A stretch of DNA of 64,000 nt from contig CBFHKO010000002.1 in assembly GCA_965656445.1 (NCBI GenBank), forward strand, positions 186,001 through 250,000, written 5' to 3'. The notes under the pieces were generated by a model. That model saw only the letters and a program-made list of their open reading frames with translations, was not told the origin of the DNA and did no database searches. This DNA is from JAHEJA01 sp965656445 (GTDB lineage Bacteria; Pseudomonadota; Alphaproteobacteria; Rhodobacterales; Rhodobacteraceae). This document shows, in pieces, positions 34,263-43,247 of this stretch (position 1 is the first letter of the stretch; each line of letters opens with the position of its first letter). The translations under genes and the position numbers were made by a program.

Positions 34263-35966
34263 TTATTTGATGCGGTGCCAGTCGGCGACATTCCACAATT
34301 CGCTGTCCCAAACGTTCAAGACAACGCCGCCCAAGGAATTGGCATGCGCGGACAAACGACCACGGTGAACAAGGGGGATCATCGCCCCACCCGTCACGGC
34401 CATGTCGTTGAGCTTGCGACCAATTTCCGCGCGCTCGTCGATACCTGCTGTTTCAGCGAGTTGAGCGTGCAAGGCGTCATAGGCAGGATCACACCAGCGT
34501 GAAATATTCTCACCTTGCCACTGCGATTCTGGACGCGGGGCCTTGTCACACAAGAGGTTGCCAAGATAGCTCTGAGGGTCTGTGCCGTTGAATGTATTGG
34601 CATACATCTGAACATCGGCATAGAATTTTTGGAATGTATCAGGCGATCCTGGATCCCCACCAAAGAAAACGGATGCGCTAATGTTGCGAAGTTCCACTTC
34701 GACGCCAATTTCGCTCCACCACTGTTTGATCAGCGCTTGGAAATCCTGACGCACTGCGTTGGTAGACGTCTGATACAGCATCGACATTGGAACACCAGAG
34801 GGTGTTTCACGCACGCCATCGCCATTTGTATCCATATAGCCCGCGGCATCCAGCATGGCATTCGCGCCTGCAATGTCTTGGGTATCACAAGTGAGCGTAT
34901 CTGAATTAAACGCAGCAGGTGCGGGAACCCAGTTACACGTTACGCGACCCGCTTGACCATAGCCGATTTCAACCAAAAGATTACGGTCAATCGCCATTGA
35001 GAGCGCTTTGTAAACATTTGGATCCGTGAGGAACGGGTGTTCCGCTTTGGCAGTAGAGCGTGTCTCAGCGTCCAAGCTAGAGGACGGGTCAGTTTGGTTT
35101 AGCATAATCCGTTCAACCAATGGACCAAATCCGGCGACAGGCTTGCCTTTACCGCCTTGTTCCATTTGAGCAATCACTTCAGGAGCCAGCTGCAGGTTCC
35201 AAGCGTAATCATATTCGCCTGTTTCCATCACTGCACGACCCGCAGACGCAGCATCCCCGCCGCCTTTGAAGGTCACTGAGGCAAAAGCAGGCTTGGCTGG
35301 ATCGCGATAGTTTTCGTTTGCGACCATTTGAATAACGTCGTTTGGACGGAAATCGGCCACGGTGAAGGGACCCGTTCCAACAGGGCCAAAGTTCTGATCT
35401 GTACACTCAGGCGCCTTTGCCCCCATACAGCTTTCAAACTGAGCCTTTTGAAGGATCGGGCTTTCGCCACCAACAAAGGGGCCATAGGGGAAAGGTGTCG
35501 GTTTATCAAACGTGATCTTAACCGTCAGATCATCAATGGCTTCAACACTTGTGACACCTGTGAATTTTGTCAATTGCGCACAGCCACCTTCGGGATGCAT
35601 GCAATAATCGGCGGTAAACACCACGTCTTGGGCCGTGAAGGCCGTCCCATCGGACCATTTCAAGCCCGGTGTGATGTTCCATGTAATTGATGTCAGGTCT
35701 TCTGAGACACCACCATTGGCAACGGTCGGAATGTCAGTCACCAAGAACGGAACCATCTGTCCGTTTTGGTCATAGCGCGCCAAAGGCTCGATGATCAAAG
35801 ACGCGGCTTCGATGTCTTTGGTACCGCCTGATAGAAATGGGTTTAAAATAGAGGGGGCTTGCCAATAGATGATATTGACGTTTCCATCACTGCCCCGCTC
35901 AGCAAATGCAGCGGATGCACAGGCTAGGCCCGCGACAGCGCCTAAAAGCGAAGTTTTAAAATTCAT
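34263..35966 (-). CDS. Peptide/opine-type ABC transporter substrate-binding protein
   Basis: A 567-residue family-5 solute-binding protein. The signal peptide (M-N-F-K-T-S-L-L-G-A start, cleavage after A-A-F-A) is followed by the cluster-C layout, with the motif around L-T-S-I-T-W-N-I-T-P-G-L-K-W-S-D-G-T. It is longer than most DppA proteins. The ATG at 35966 has a strong AGGGAGGA box. It captures the ligand for the split transporter whose ATPase is divergent. Confidence 0.93.
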   Translation of the reverse strand: MNFKTSLLGAVAGLACASAAFAERGSDGNVNIIYWQAPSILNPFLSGGTKDIEAASLIIEPLARYDQNGQMVPFLVTDIPTVANGGVSEDLTSITWNITPGLKWSDGTAFTAQDVVFTADYCMHPEGGCAQLTKFTGVTSVEAIDDLTVKITFDKPTPFPYGPFVGGESPILQKAQFESCMGAKAPECTDQNFGPVGTGPFTVADFRPNDVIQMVANENYRDPAKPAFASVTFKGGGDAASAGRAVMETGEYDYAWNLQLAPEVIAQMEQGGKGKPVAGFGPLVERIMLNQTDPSSSLDAETRSTAKAEHPFLTDPNVYKALSMAIDRNLLVEIGYGQAGRVTCNWVPAPAAFNSDTLTCDTQDIAGANAMLDAAGYMDTNGDGVRETPSGVPMSMLYQTSTNAVRQDFQALIKQWWSEIGVEVELRNISASVFFGGDPGSPDTFQKFYADVQMYANTFNGTDPQSYLGNLLCDKAPRPESQWQGENISRWCDPAYDALHAQLAETAGIDERAEIGRKLNDMAVTGGAMIPLVHRGRLSAHANSLGGVVLNVWDSELWNVADWHRIK

Positions 35967-36182
35967 GTTGTCCTCCCTTTGAACAAATTTTGCCACTTAA
36001 GGCAGAGTAATAAGGTTCAAGACTAGGCACAGTTAAATGTGATTTGTTCTCTAGTTTGAACCTTCTGAGGAACATGGAATACAGACTTTCGTAAAAAATC
36101 AAACGATTTGTATAAATTATTTTGTCGTTTGACAGGGGTGTCAAAGCCTGAGTAGGCTCTTTTGGCAATAAGGAGACAGGCT

Positions 36183-38003
36183 GTGTTGGACCAAACGATT
36201 GCGTCGGTGCGTAACCTTAAAGTTGAATTTGAAACCAAAGACGGCTCCGTCGTTGGCGTAAAAGACGTGTCTTTTGATATTCGCGCGGGTGAAACGCTCT
36301 GTGTTGTTGGCGAATCTGGGTCGGGAAAATCAGTTTCGTCTTTGTCTTTGATGCGTCTCATTGAATACGGGGGTGGCACGATTACGTCGGGTGAATTGCT
36401 CTTTGATCGCAAACAGGAAGGCGAGAGCAACCTTGCGACCCTTGATCAAGCCAAGATGCGATCCGTGCGCGGCAATGAAATCGCAATGATCTTTCAAGAG
36501 CCTATGACCGCTTTGAACCCTGTGTTCACCATTGGGCGTCAACTTAGCGAGGGTGTTCGCCGTCACAAGAAATTGTCCAAAGCTGATGCCAAAGCACGGG
36601 CGTTGGAGTTGCTCAAACAAGTGCGCATTCCTGAACCTGAGCGGCGCATGTCACAATATCCGCACGAACTATCGGGCGGTATGCGCCAACGTGTTGTTAT
36701 CGCTATGGCGCTGGCCTGTGAGCCGCGTTTGTTGATTGCGGATGAACCGACGACGGCGCTGGATGTGACAATTCAAGCTGAAATATTGGCATTGATTGAT
36801 AGGCTCAAGCGCGAGACGGGCACGGCCGTTATGTTTATCACCCATGACATGGCTGTGGTCGCGCAAATGGCGGATCGCGTTGTGGTTATGTATCGCGGCA
36901 ACAAAGTCGAAGAGGGCGAGGTTGATCAAATTTTCAACAATCCTCAACATGAATATACCAAATCCCTTTTGGCGGCTGTCCCCAAACTTGGTGAAATGAC
37001 GGGTCGTCCGCTCCCGGAACCGATGCGATTATTTGGGGATACTCAAACGGCGACAACGCCCATCGAAGACGGATCACAGCCGCTATTGAGCGTGCGCAAC
37101 CTCACAACGCGGTTTCCAGTCAAGGGCGGTATGTTGCGCCGCACAGTGGCACAGGTTCATGCAGTTGAAGATGTCTCATTTGATTTGGCCAAGGGGCAAA
37201 CCTTGTCATTGGTTGGTGAATCTGGTTGTGGGAAATCGACAGCAGGGCGATCTATTTTACGATTGGTTGAACCAACCTCTGGTCATGTTCAACTCGAGGA
37301 CAAGGATGTCCTAAGCTTGGGAATTAGCGACTTGCGCGAAGCGCGCCAAGATATGCAAATGATCTTTCAAGATCCCTTTGCATCGTTGAACCCACAAATG
37401 CAGCTGATGGATCAAGTCGCCGAACCGCTTCGTAACTTTGGGACAAATTCGGCGTCGGACATAAAAGCCCGTGTTGAGATGTTATTTGACCGTGTTCAAC
37501 TGCCTAAAAGCTTTCTGCGCCGTTATCCGCATGAATTATCTGGCGGGCAAAGACAGCGCATTGCGATTGCGCGCGCTTTAGCTCTTAACCCCAAGCTGAT
37601 CATTGCGGATGAAGCGGTCTCTGCCTTGGACGTGTCTGTTCAGGCGCAAGTCTTGAATTTGATGATGGAACTTCAGGCTGATTTAGGTCTGTCCTATTTG
37701 TTCATTAGCCATGACATGGCGGTGGTCGAACGCGTTAGTCATCGGGTTGGGGTTATGTATCTGGGCCGGATTGTGGAAATAGGCTCTCGGCAACACGTTT
37801 TTGAAAATCCACAACATCCCTATACCCAAGCGTTGATGAAGGCGGTTCCAATAGCGGATCCGAAAAAAAGGAAATCGGAGAGGGATTTGAATTTCAAACC
37901 GATTCCCTCGCCAATTCACAAACTGTCCTACACTCCAGCCCCTTCTGTGTACCGCGAAGTGTCCCAAGGGCATCTCGTGTTAGAAACCGACAGCGGCTAT
38001 TAA
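36183..38003 (+). CDS. Peptide/opine-type ABC transporter, fused dual ATP-binding protein
   Basis: A 606-residue protein that fuses the two ATPases (DppD- and DppF-like, GsiA type). Two complete nucleotide-binding domains are present: Walker A GESGSGKS and GESGCGKS, signatures LSGGMRQRV and LSGGQRQRIA, and two Walker B motifs (LLIADEPTTALD, LIIADEAVSALD), each with an oligopeptide C-terminal zone. The start is GTG at 36183 after AAGGAG; an earlier TTG lies before that box and is unlikely. It diverges from the binding-protein operon over 216 bp, so both halves are probably co-regulated. Confidence 0.93.
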   Translation: MLDQTIASVRNLKVEFETKDGSVVGVKDVSFDIRAGETLCVVGESGSGKSVSSLSLMRLIEYGGGTITSGELLFDRKQEGESNLATLDQAKMRSVRGNEIAMIFQEPMTALNPVFTIGRQLSEGVRRHKKLSKADAKARALELLKQVRIPEPERRMSQYPHELSGGMRQRVVIAMALACEPRLLIADEPTTALDVTIQAEILALIDRLKRETGTAVMFITHDMAVVAQMADRVVVMYRGNKVEEGEVDQIFNNPQHEYTKSLLAAVPKLGEMTGRPLPEPMRLFGDTQTATTPIEDGSQPLLSVRNLTTRFPVKGGMLRRTVAQVHAVEDVSFDLAKGQTLSLVGESGCGKSTAGRSILRLVEPTSGHVQLEDKDVLSLGISDLREARQDMQMIFQDPFASLNPQMQLMDQVAEPLRNFGTNSASDIKARVEMLFDRVQLPKSFLRRYPHELSGGQRQRIAIARALALNPKLIIADEAVSALDVSVQAQVLNLMMELQADLGLSYLFISHDMAVVERVSHRVGVMYLGRIVEIGSRQHVFENPQHPYTQALMKAVPIADPKKRKSERDLNFKPIPSPIHKLSYTPAPSVYREVSQGHLVLETDSGY

Positions 38004-38009
38004 CAGGGA

Positions 38010-38342
38010 TCACGATGTGGGGTCAAAGACACCCGTGAAATAGGTATCGCCCATATACGTGAGCGAAATAGAGACATAGGTTTTTTGGCTCAAGTGGGCG
38101 TGAATAGGCTGTTCAAACGCTTTGATCATGGTTTGCGAAAAGGCGTCGTCGCGATGTGGTTTCGTCAGCATCGCCACCTCGAGAAGAACATGGGTATGAT
38201 GCCAGTCTTTGATCGGAAATGCGCGACCTTTGCAGTCTCCTGCACCAGGATCATGTTCCAAGATGACGGCTTCAATCTCTTTCAAGAGACCGACTGCATC
38301 AATATTCAGATCATCGGAATATTTGATCTCTGCATGAGGCAT
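38010..38342 (-). CDS. 5-carboxymethyl-2-hydroxymuconate isomerase family protein (HpaF-like)
   Basis: A 110-residue tautomerase-fold protein with Pro directly after the initiator Met, the catalytic base of this superfamily once Met is removed. The HpaF/CHMI layout fits (LLKEIEAVILEHDPGAGD, then the HTHVLLEVAML strand). HpaF works in homoprotocatechuate degradation, but no other hpa genes are near, so it may be a general tautomerase. It converges on the ATPase gene with a six-base gap. Confidence 0.82.
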   Translation of the reverse strand: MPHAEIKYSDDLNIDAVGLLKEIEAVILEHDPGAGDCKGRAFPIKDWHHTHVLLEVAMLTKPHRDDAFSQTMIKAFEQPIHAHLSQKTYVSISLTYMGDTYFTGVFDPTS

Positions 38343-38375
38343 TGTGCGATCCTTTTGGCTTTAATGCTATTGTGA

Positions 38376-39050
38376 TTACCCGCCGAGATGCGCGCGCTCA
38401 ATCAATTCAAAGTATCCGTCTTGATTTTCCCCCACAAGGCAAATTGACTCAATCCTATGGGCGCAATTGAGAAAGGGAGCGAAGGTTTTCGATAGGGTGC
38501 TTTGAAGGCGGTCCATCTCTGACGGGGTGAGCCGACCGCTGAGTGTCATATGAAATTTGAAGTCATCCATGACAAAGGGATATCCCCATTGCATGAGATG
38601 TTCGCGCTGGGTCTGGCTCAGCGTTTCAGGTCGACGTCTCTCAATGTCTGCTTGTGTCAGAGGCGCGCGGAAATGGTCCAAATCTTTTACGATCGTACTT
38701 GCGAGTTGATTAAGATCACTTGAATTCCCTGCGTTCACAAGGGCAAAAAACCGACCAAGACGCGCAAGCTCCAAGGTGATCGTGACAGGCGCAAGACGCG
38801 CAGCCAAGCTGCGAAAGCCCTCTGATAAATCAGTGAAACTCGATCCATCGCGCAAGCGAAATGGCGCTTTCAGTGTCGCATGGAACCCATATTTTTGCGG
38901 TGTCGCGACGACATCCAAATCAATATCCTGCGGTCTATCAATGGGTTGACCAGTGAGTACATCCCACCCCAGCCATTTTGCGCCAGCCTCAGACAAGGCG
39001 ATATCTTGGGGAAGGTAGTAAATGGCATAGCGCTTAAATTTCTGCATCAT
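38376..39050 (-). CDS. DUF1045 family 2H-phosphoesterase-like protein
   Basis: The 224-residue product has two H-x-T-L motifs, H-A-T-L-K-A-P-F near residue 80 and H-M-T-L-S-G-R near residue 165, which define the 2H phosphoesterase fold. The N-terminus R-Y-A-I-Y-Y-L-P is typical of DUF1045, often found beside phosphonate genes, which are not present here. It would hydrolyse a cyclic phosphodiester. The start overlaps the preceding gene (ATGA at 39050); the next Met at 39047 is also possible. Confidence 0.85.
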   Translation of the reverse strand: MMQKFKRYAIYYLPQDIALSEAGAKWLGWDVLTGQPIDRPQDIDLDVVATPQKYGFHATLKAPFRLRDGSSFTDLSEGFRSLAARLAPVTITLELARLGRFFALVNAGNSSDLNQLASTIVKDLDHFRAPLTQADIERRRPETLSQTQREHLMQWGYPFVMDDFKFHMTLSGRLTPSEMDRLQSTLSKTFAPFLNCAHRIESICLVGENQDGYFELIERAHLGG

Positions 39051-39286
39051 AACATCCGTAGGGCTAAATAAGGTGTTAAGTTGAACATGATGATCAGAAT
39101 CCAATAGCTGAACAGGATCTTGGGGATGGCTTTTTCAATGTCATCTGCATGACGCGGGAACAAGAGTACGTTCACCTTTTTCGTGAGTGGCGCGAGAACC
39201 GTAATTTTCATCAATCCAATCGCGAAAAAGCAGGTATTGATCACGGTCATATAGGCCAGCCAAGTTCTCAGTTGATCTAAGTCCAT
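39047..39286 (-). CDS. Small two-helix membrane protein, DUF6868-like
   Basis: A 79-residue protein beginning MDLDQLRTWLAYMTVINTC, with hydrophobic helices near residues 8-30 and 55-75. The pattern resembles the DUF6868 family of small membrane proteins of unknown role; this is from memory. The ATG at 39286 follows AGGG and avoids the overlap with the upstream ABC gene that a longer frame would cause. It is coupled to the DUF1045 gene by a four-base overlap. Confidence 0.65.
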   Translation of the reverse strand: MDLDQLRTWLAYMTVINTCFFAIGLMKITVLAPLTKKVNVLLFPRHADDIEKAIPKILFSYWILIIMFNLTPYLALRML

Positions 39287-39296
39287 TTCCCTATCC

Positions 39297-41051
39297 TCAG
39301 GAATTTCCCGTTTGTGCATGGAAGATTTGGTAATAATAGGCTTTGTTCTTCATCAGCTCTTCGTGCTTGCCTTGCTCGATAAGTTTGCCACCTTCAAGAA
39401 CATAAATCAAATCGGCATCAATGATTGATGACAATTTATGGGCCACAACAATTGTCGTCTTTCCAGCCTGCAGTCGGGCAAAGGATGCGTTGACCTCTGC
39501 CTCTGTGAGCTGATCCAGTGCGGATGTGGCCTCATCCAAAATCAAAACTGGGGCAGGGCGTAAAAAGGCGCGCGCAATCGCGATGCGTTGCTTTTGCCCA
39601 CCAGAGAGCTGGCTTCCTTTGGGCCCGACGGGCGCATCCCCGCGTTTCAGCATGACATCATAGATACGGGCGGCTTTGGCGGCCTCTATGACCTCTTCAT
39701 CACTGGCCTCTGGTCTTGCGTAGCGAATGTTGTCCATGACGGATTTGTTAAAAATCACAATGTCCTGGGCAACGATGGAAAATTTCTCGCGCAAAGAGGC
39801 CAAGGTGATTGACTGTATATCGCGATCATTAAGATGGATTGAACCTGCCTCAGCCTCATAAAGGCGGCTAATTAGGCTGAGAACTGTGGTTTTGCCTGAC
39901 CCCGTCGCGCCAACGATTGCTGTTTTTTGACCAGCCTTGAAGGACAGCGAGATATCGGAAAATAGGGGATTTTCCCCGCCATAGGAAAATTGAACATTCT
40001 CCATTTGAATGGACACCACATCATCCAATAGGGGCGTTGCTTGGTCTGAATCGGTGATGGTCGCTTTGGCTGAAATCAGTTCATAAATGCTATCCAAGAG
40101 GATCAAGCCGGCCTGCAATTTCGTGAAAAACTGCGAAAATTTGCGTGCAGGATCAAGGATCAAGGCCAGCCCCAACATGAACGCGATGATAGAGGCGCCA
40201 TCCATGTCGTAATTCGGGGACAGGGCCATGTACCCGCCGCCGCCAATGACCAAAACATAGACAAAAGCCGTCGCGACATCGATGGTCGGCGCAACAATGG
40301 CTTCGGCAGCTTGTTGGCGAATGGTGAGCGATTTGATCGTTTCAGAGGAGCCTAGCATTCGATCAACTTCGGCAGATTCCTGACCCGTCATTTTGATGGT
40401 CCGCATGCCGCCGGCCATCTCATCAATATTGCTCATATACGCACCCAGTGCGGCCTCGGCTTTTCGACGCAGGACTTTGATATGGCTAGAGACCCACTGC
40501 AGCAAAATAAAAATGATCGGCAGGACAATCAGCGCGACTGCGAACAAATAGACGGATTTGTAGATCAGGTAGCCAGAGACAATCAAAATTGTGCTGAGGT
40601 CGCGCACAGCATTCACTGTTGTTTGCCCGACAAAGTTGGATAATTCTTGCGCTTGATTCACCAAGCGCAAAATCAAATCCGATGGAGAGGTTTTGTCAAA
40701 ATAAGCTTGATCCAGCTGAGTTACCGAAACTGTGAGATCGCGGCGCATTTTCCAGACGGCATCGGCCGCAAGGTAGGTGGACAAGCGTGGCACCACATAT
40801 GATGCCGTCGCGCGTACAGCGAACAAGATCACCACCATGATACAAATTTGAATTAAATCAGCCAATTTCCCGTTCGAAAAAATGACCCGTAGACCATTTT
40901 CCGTAATAGACAGAAATTGTTGATAAACAACGCCTTGAAGTAGAACCAATAGGATAATGAACAAAAGCCAAGGCGTCCTTTGTTTGAGGTAGGTTCTCCA
41001 AAACCATCGCACATTGCGGCGATCTGCATCATTGAAAAATTTCTGGGCCAT
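39297..41051 (-). CDS. ABC exporter, fused membrane and ATPase domains (MsbA/LmrA type)
   Basis: A 584-residue half-transporter. Six helices occupy about residues 1-320; the ATPase domain follows with Walker A GATGSGKTT, signature LSGGQKQRIAIARA, Walker B VLILDEATSALD and the H-loop. It forms homodimers that export lipids, drugs or other hydrophobic compounds. First gene of an operon with the DUF6868-like and DUF1045 genes. Substrate unknown. Confidence 0.93.
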   Translation of the reverse strand: MAQKFFNDADRRNVRWFWRTYLKQRTPWLLFIILLVLLQGVVYQQFLSITENGLRVIFSNGKLADLIQICIMVVILFAVRATASYVVPRLSTYLAADAVWKMRRDLTVSVTQLDQAYFDKTSPSDLILRLVNQAQELSNFVGQTTVNAVRDLSTILIVSGYLIYKSVYLFAVALIVLPIIFILLQWVSSHIKVLRRKAEAALGAYMSNIDEMAGGMRTIKMTGQESAEVDRMLGSSETIKSLTIRQQAAEAIVAPTIDVATAFVYVLVIGGGGYMALSPNYDMDGASIIAFMLGLALILDPARKFSQFFTKLQAGLILLDSIYELISAKATITDSDQATPLLDDVVSIQMENVQFSYGGENPLFSDISLSFKAGQKTAIVGATGSGKTTVLSLISRLYEAEAGSIHLNDRDIQSITLASLREKFSIVAQDIVIFNKSVMDNIRYARPEASDEEVIEAAKAARIYDVMLKRGDAPVGPKGSQLSGGQKQRIAIARAFLRPAPVLILDEATSALDQLTEAEVNASFARLQAGKTTIVVAHKLSSIIDADLIYVLEGGKLIEQGKHEELMKNKAYYYQIFHAQTGNS

Positions 41052-41173
41052 TTCGGTCTTCCGATCGTCAATCTAGTGTGTGCTAACCCATTCTTTCGCA
41101 AGGTTCCAGTGCTCTGCGCGGCTTTGAGCGCAGGTCAGGTAAAGGTTTCTTGACCTATGCCGTTGTTCTGAAC

Positions 41174-42106
41174 ATGAGAAATCTTGTCAATCACGTCCTT
41201 TTGTGGACCCTCATTTTTGCGATTACGCCAAGCTTTGCTTTGGCTCAAAGGATATTGGTGGACGCTGCAGATCACCAAGACGTTATTCCCTTGATTGAGA
41301 CGCTTGATCAGACTCACATTGGGCTTGGCTTTGCTGAAAATGCCATGACTGAGTTAAATCATGGTGGGGTAGATGTCGCTGTCCTTGGAATGGGCAGGAT
41401 TGCAAAACTAGCGCCTCAGCTTGAATTCCTGCGGGATCCTTTTGTCGTTCTTGATCAAAAACATATTGCAAAGCTTCGCCTTGATCTGGATATTATGAAT
41501 GAGGCGAGCAAACCTCTGTTGCCTTTTGATCTCAAACTCATTGGGATGGTGTATCTAGGTCAGTGGGGGATAGTGAGTAATCAGGCTCTTTTTGAGGGGG
41601 CTGACATAAAACCCGACATGGTGAAACATCTTCGCCTCGCTGTTGGACGTGATCTCTCTGACATGCAATCGGTGAGGGGGCTGGGAATGGTGCCTATTCC
41701 AATGATGCAAGAGCAATTCAATGCCGCGTTAAACATGTCAGCAGTGGACGCCTTTGTGCAGTCAAACTTGGCCACTGCAGGTGACGCCTGTACCCAATGG
41801 ATCCCTCAATTATACAAGACATCGTTTGCTTTCCTCGTTGTCAAAGCGAGCCGATGGACTGCTTTGTCCTCAGATGCACGCGCCGTAGAAATGTCGAAAA
41901 CCCAAGCGTTTATCGAAGATTTGGAAAAGGTCATCCAGGATCAAGAAAACAGTGTCGTCCAGAAACACACTGAGCAAGGATGTGAGATGGTCAAAGTGGA
42001 TATTGGGGCTTTCAAATCATTTACGCGTCAACCTGCGCCTGACCCTGATCAGCCAATGAGATGGGAGGAGCACCTCTATCAAAAGGTCATCGGATCAGGA
42101 GGGTGA
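41174..42106 (+). CDS. Secreted DctP-like (TRAP substrate-binding fold) protein
   Basis: The 310-residue product has a signal peptide ending PSFALA. The mature part recalls TRAP-type DctP proteins: an early GVDVAVLGMGRI strand, a GQWGIVSN segment, a central QFNAALNMSAVDAFVQSN helix like the DctP ligand-specificity region, and the final KTSFAFLVVKASRW part. The usual conserved Arg is not obvious and no TRAP permeases are near. A longer frame begins with TTG at 41150; the ATG at 41174 is preferred. It precedes the GAPDH-ArsJ module by 142 bp, with no known link. Confidence 0.6.
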   Translation: MRNLVNHVLLWTLIFAITPSFALAQRILVDAADHQDVIPLIETLDQTHIGLGFAENAMTELNHGGVDVAVLGMGRIAKLAPQLEFLRDPFVVLDQKHIAKLRLDLDIMNEASKPLLPFDLKLIGMVYLGQWGIVSNQALFEGADIKPDMVKHLRLAVGRDLSDMQSVRGLGMVPIPMMQEQFNAALNMSAVDAFVQSNLATAGDACTQWIPQLYKTSFAFLVVKASRWTALSSDARAVEMSKTQAFIEDLEKVIQDQENSVVQKHTEQGCEMVKVDIGAFKSFTRQPAPDPDQPMRWEEHLYQKVIGSGG

Positions 42107-42248
42107 CGTAAGTGGGGCTAATATGGACCAAATGATAAGGTCATCACAGGTAAATGCAGCATAGCAGCATTTCCTTTTACTTTGTCACAAAACTGTTTCA
42201 TTTCTTGTATACGCGACGGGTAAACATGTTTGAAAAAGGATTGGGACA

Positions 42249-43247
42249 TTGGTTACATTTGCAGTCAACGGATTAGGTCGTATTGGAAAATTAGCCATAA
42301 AGCCACTAATTGAATCAGGCGCTGAGATTGCCTTTTTGAACGACGCTGTTGGATCCCCAGAAATGCATGCGCATTTGTTTGAATTTGACACTGTGCATGG
42401 GCGTTGGGATGCTGATTTCGGCTTTGATGACGCTGGAATTTCCATCAACGGAACGCATATCCCTGTTTACAAAGAACGCTCCTTGGCTGATCTGCCACTT
42501 GATGGTGTAGACGTCGTTATCGATTGTACAGGTGCGTTCAAGACCGAAGCGGCTCTTGCGCCGTATTTTGCAGCTGGCGTTAAAAAAGTTGTCGTTTCCG
42601 CCCCAGTGAAAGATGGCCCAACGGCCAATATCGTTTATGGCGTGAATAACGACACATACATCCCGTCTGAACATTCCATCGTGACAGCGGCCTCATGTAC
42701 GACAAACTGCTTGGCGCCGGTTGTTAAAGTTATCCATGAAAACCTAAAGATCAAACATGGGTCTATCACGACAATTCACGATGTGACCAACACACAAACA
42801 ATCGTGGATCGTCCCGCCAAAGACCTCCGCCGCGCGCGTTCTGCGCTAAATTCTTTGATCCCGACAACAACGGGATCTGCAACGGCGATCACGCTGATTT
42901 ATCCTGAGCTAACGGGACGTTTGAATGGTCACGCCGTGCGTGTGCCTCTTTTGAATGCCTCTTTGACAGACTGTGTTTTCGAAGTTGAAACGGAAACCAC
43001 CGCAGAGCAGGTTAACGCGATGTTCAAAGCGGCAGCAGAGGGCGAGCTTGCGGGTATCCTCGGATATGAGACGCGCCCATTGGTCTCAACTGATTATGTC
43101 AATGATGCGCGCTCTTCGATTGTGGATGCACCTTCCACGATGGTTGTGAATGGCACGCAGGTTAAGATTTACGCTTGGTATGACAATGAATGGGGCTATG
43201 CGAACCGTTTGGTGGACGTGGCTCACATGGTGGCCGCCTCTCTATGA
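42249..43247 (+). CDS. ArsJ-associated glyceraldehyde-3-phosphate dehydrogenase
   Basis: A 332-residue GAPDH with the Rossmann motif N-G-L-G-R-I-G and the catalytic cysteine C150 in A-S-C-T-T-N-C-L-A-P. Its overlap (ATGA) with an ArsJ gene identifies it as the arsenate-detoxifying paralogue: it uses arsenate in place of phosphate to make 1-arseno-3-phosphoglycerate, which ArsJ exports. The start appears to be TTG at 42249, eight bases after AAAGGA; an in-frame stop at 42231 excludes any upstream ATG. The housekeeping GAPDH must be elsewhere. Confidence 0.9.
   Translation: MVTFAVNGLGRIGKLAIKPLIESGAEIAFLNDAVGSPEMHAHLFEFDTVHGRWDADFGFDDAGISINGTHIPVYKERSLADLPLDGVDVVIDCTGAFKTEAALAPYFAAGVKKVVVSAPVKDGPTANIVYGVNNDTYIPSEHSIVTAASCTTNCLAPVVKVIHENLKIKHGSITTIHDVTNTQTIVDRPAKDLRRARSALNSLIPTTTGSATAITLIYPELTGRLNGHAVRVPLLNASLTDCVFEVETETTAEQVNAMFKAAAEGELAGILGYETRPLVSTDYVNDARSSIVDAPSTMVVNGTQVKIYAWYDNEWGYANRLVDVAHMVAASL

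Noticed and set aside
16193..38003. Genomic island inserted at tRNA-Leu
   Set aside because: The accessory locus begins just after the tRNA, but I found no integrase gene and no second copy of the tRNA 3' end; composition does not change noticeably.
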